This document shows, one piece after another, positions 5,559 through 5,945 of a stretch of 5,945 bases of DNA (positions are counted from its first letter, which is position 1; every line of letters begins with the position of its first letter). This stretch comes from an uncultured Eubacteriales bacterium (lineage in GTDB: Bacteria; Bacillota; Clostridia; Oscillospirales; Acutalibacteraceae), in NCBI GenBank assembly GCA_934465125.1, contig CAKSKO010000082.1, positions 1 to 5,945 on the forward strand, in the 5' to 3' direction. The translations under genes were made by a program, and so were the position numbers. The notes under the pieces were generated by a model that worked only from the letters and a program-made list of their open reading frames with translations, did no database searches and was not told where the DNA came from.

Positions 5559-5572
5559 GTTGCAAATGCAAC
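5559..5572. promoter_or_regulatory. Palindromic candidate operator for the Crp/Fnr regulator
   Basis: GTTGCAAATGCAAC is a perfect inverted repeat (GTTGCA, AA, TGCAAC) in the divergent intergenic region. It lies just downstream of the predicted start of transcription of the regulator gene, where binding would repress it, and upstream of the AT-rich -10-like region of the ferredoxin gene, where binding could activate. Its 5-4-5 layout (GTTGC-N4-GCAAC) resembles the Crp/Fnr-family site GTAAC-N4-GTTAC that I recall for clostridial HcpR. Binding is inferred, not shown. Confidence 0.6.
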
Positions 5573-5587
5573 GGATTTATTTTTTAT

Positions 5588-5616
5588 ATTATAGTAGGAT
5601 AGTTCCATAAGATCAA
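5588..5616 (-). promoter_or_regulatory. Candidate sigma-A promoter of the Crp/Fnr gene
   Basis: On the minus strand TTGATC (5616-5611) and a perfect TATAAT (5593-5588) are separated by exactly 17 bases. Transcription would start near 5581, so the palindrome would sit at about +9 to +22, the right place for autorepression. The -35 overlaps the ribosome binding site of the divergent ferredoxin gene. The opposite-strand promoter is less clear: TATATT or TATTAT (5585-5592) may be its -10 but has no good -35, which would suit an activator-dependent promoter. Confidence 0.55.
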
Positions 5617-5631
5617 GGAGGAAGATTTACA

Positions 5632-5945
5632 ATGAAACGAAAAATAATAAAAATTGATCAAGAGAAATGTAATGGATGCGGATTGTGTGCCGATGCTTGT
5701 CATGAGGGCGCCATTGGGATGATAGGTGGAAAAGCACAGCTTCTCAGAGACGATTATTGTGATGGGCTGGGAGATTGTTTGCCTGTTTGCCCCACAGGAG
5801 CAATAACCTTTGAAGAACGGGAGGCTGCAGCTTATGATGAAGAAGCGGTGAAAAAAAGAAAAGAAGCTTCTTCAGAAAAGCTCCCCTGTGGATGTCCGGG
5901 AACACATGTAAAGCAGATCAAACGGAATCACGCTCATAATAAGAC
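5632..5945 (+). CDS. 4Fe-4S dicluster-type ferredoxin (partial, runs off the end)
   Basis: At least 104 residues are visible; the gene continues past the window. ATG 5632 follows AAGGAGGA (5615-5622) by 9 bases. Motif one is [17 protein letters not shown]13-x2-C16-x2-C19-x3-C23, with His instead of the usual Pro after the last cysteine. Motif two is [16 protein letters not shown], with C43-x5-C49-x3-C53-P, so the second of the usual four cysteines is replaced. A charged linker (about 61-84) leads to CGCPG (C86, C88), which may supply extra ligands. It is a cytoplasmic electron carrier. In Clostridia, ferredoxins of this type with the CDGLG motif and a CGCPG tail are, as I recall, often found with a divergent Crp/Fnr gene and followed by hcp (hybrid cluster protein). 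The downstream gene is not visible, so that partner is inference. Its promoter is likely controlled through the palindrome at 5559-5572. Confidence 0.92.
   Translation, partial: MKRKIIKIDQEKCNGCGLCADACHEGAIGMIGGKAQLLRDDYCDGLGDCLPVCPTGAITFEEREAAAYDEEAVKKRKEASSEKLPCGCPGTHVKQIKRNHAHNK

Overview
The window looks like chromosomal DNA of a low-GC, anaerobic, spore-forming Firmicute, most likely a Clostridia member. The DNA is AT-rich with strong AAGGAGGA-type ribosome binding sites. It carries a spore photoproduct lyase homologue, a P-loop Fe-S carrier, a C_GCAxxG_C_C protein and a dicluster-type ferredoxin beside a Crp/Fnr regulator. No rRNA, tRNA, CRISPR array or insertion sequence was recognised.

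Layout. Positions 1-720 hold no intact gene: a terminator hairpin (28-52), the C-terminal stump of a GNAT acetyltransferase (119-268), and short unassigned minus-strand reading frames. Positions 791-2232 form a two-gene plus-strand operon with an ATGA overlap, encoding a DUF2383-like four-helix-bundle protein and an SplB-type radical SAM enzyme. It is preceded by a promoter-like site that resembles forespore (sigma-F/G) sites and is closed by a strong bidirectional terminator (2246-2278). From the other side, a minus-strand metal/Fe-S module runs into the same terminator: a UPF0251/DUF134 regulator (4042-4383), an Mrp/NBP35 ATPase (3092-3931), a C_GCAxxG_C_C protein (2640-3095) and a NifX/NifB-type cluster-binding protein (2301-2639). 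The middle two genes look intact. The outer two look broken: both have ATA exactly where the start ATG should be, one has an in-frame amber codon, and the other has a stretch of about 30 bases out of frame. Positions 4471-4833 hold the degraded C-terminus of a GH38 alpha-mannosidase on the plus strand. The right end has a divergent pair, a Crp/Fnr regulator (4888-5544, minus) and a ferredoxin that runs off the window (5632-5945, plus), with a perfect 14-bp palindrome between them.

How the parts fit. The SplB operon is expected to act in spores or germinating cells on UV-damaged DNA. The Mrp module is expected to handle Fe-S or other metal clusters, with DUF134 as its likely former regulator. 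The Crp/Fnr-ferredoxin pair resembles the clostridial arrangement that leads into hybrid cluster protein (Hcp), which would lie beyond the window; that is inference. The most notable observations are an SplB-like enzyme lacking the hydrogen-donor cysteine of characterised SP lyases, the parallel loss of two start codons in one module, and the palindrome as a candidate operator.
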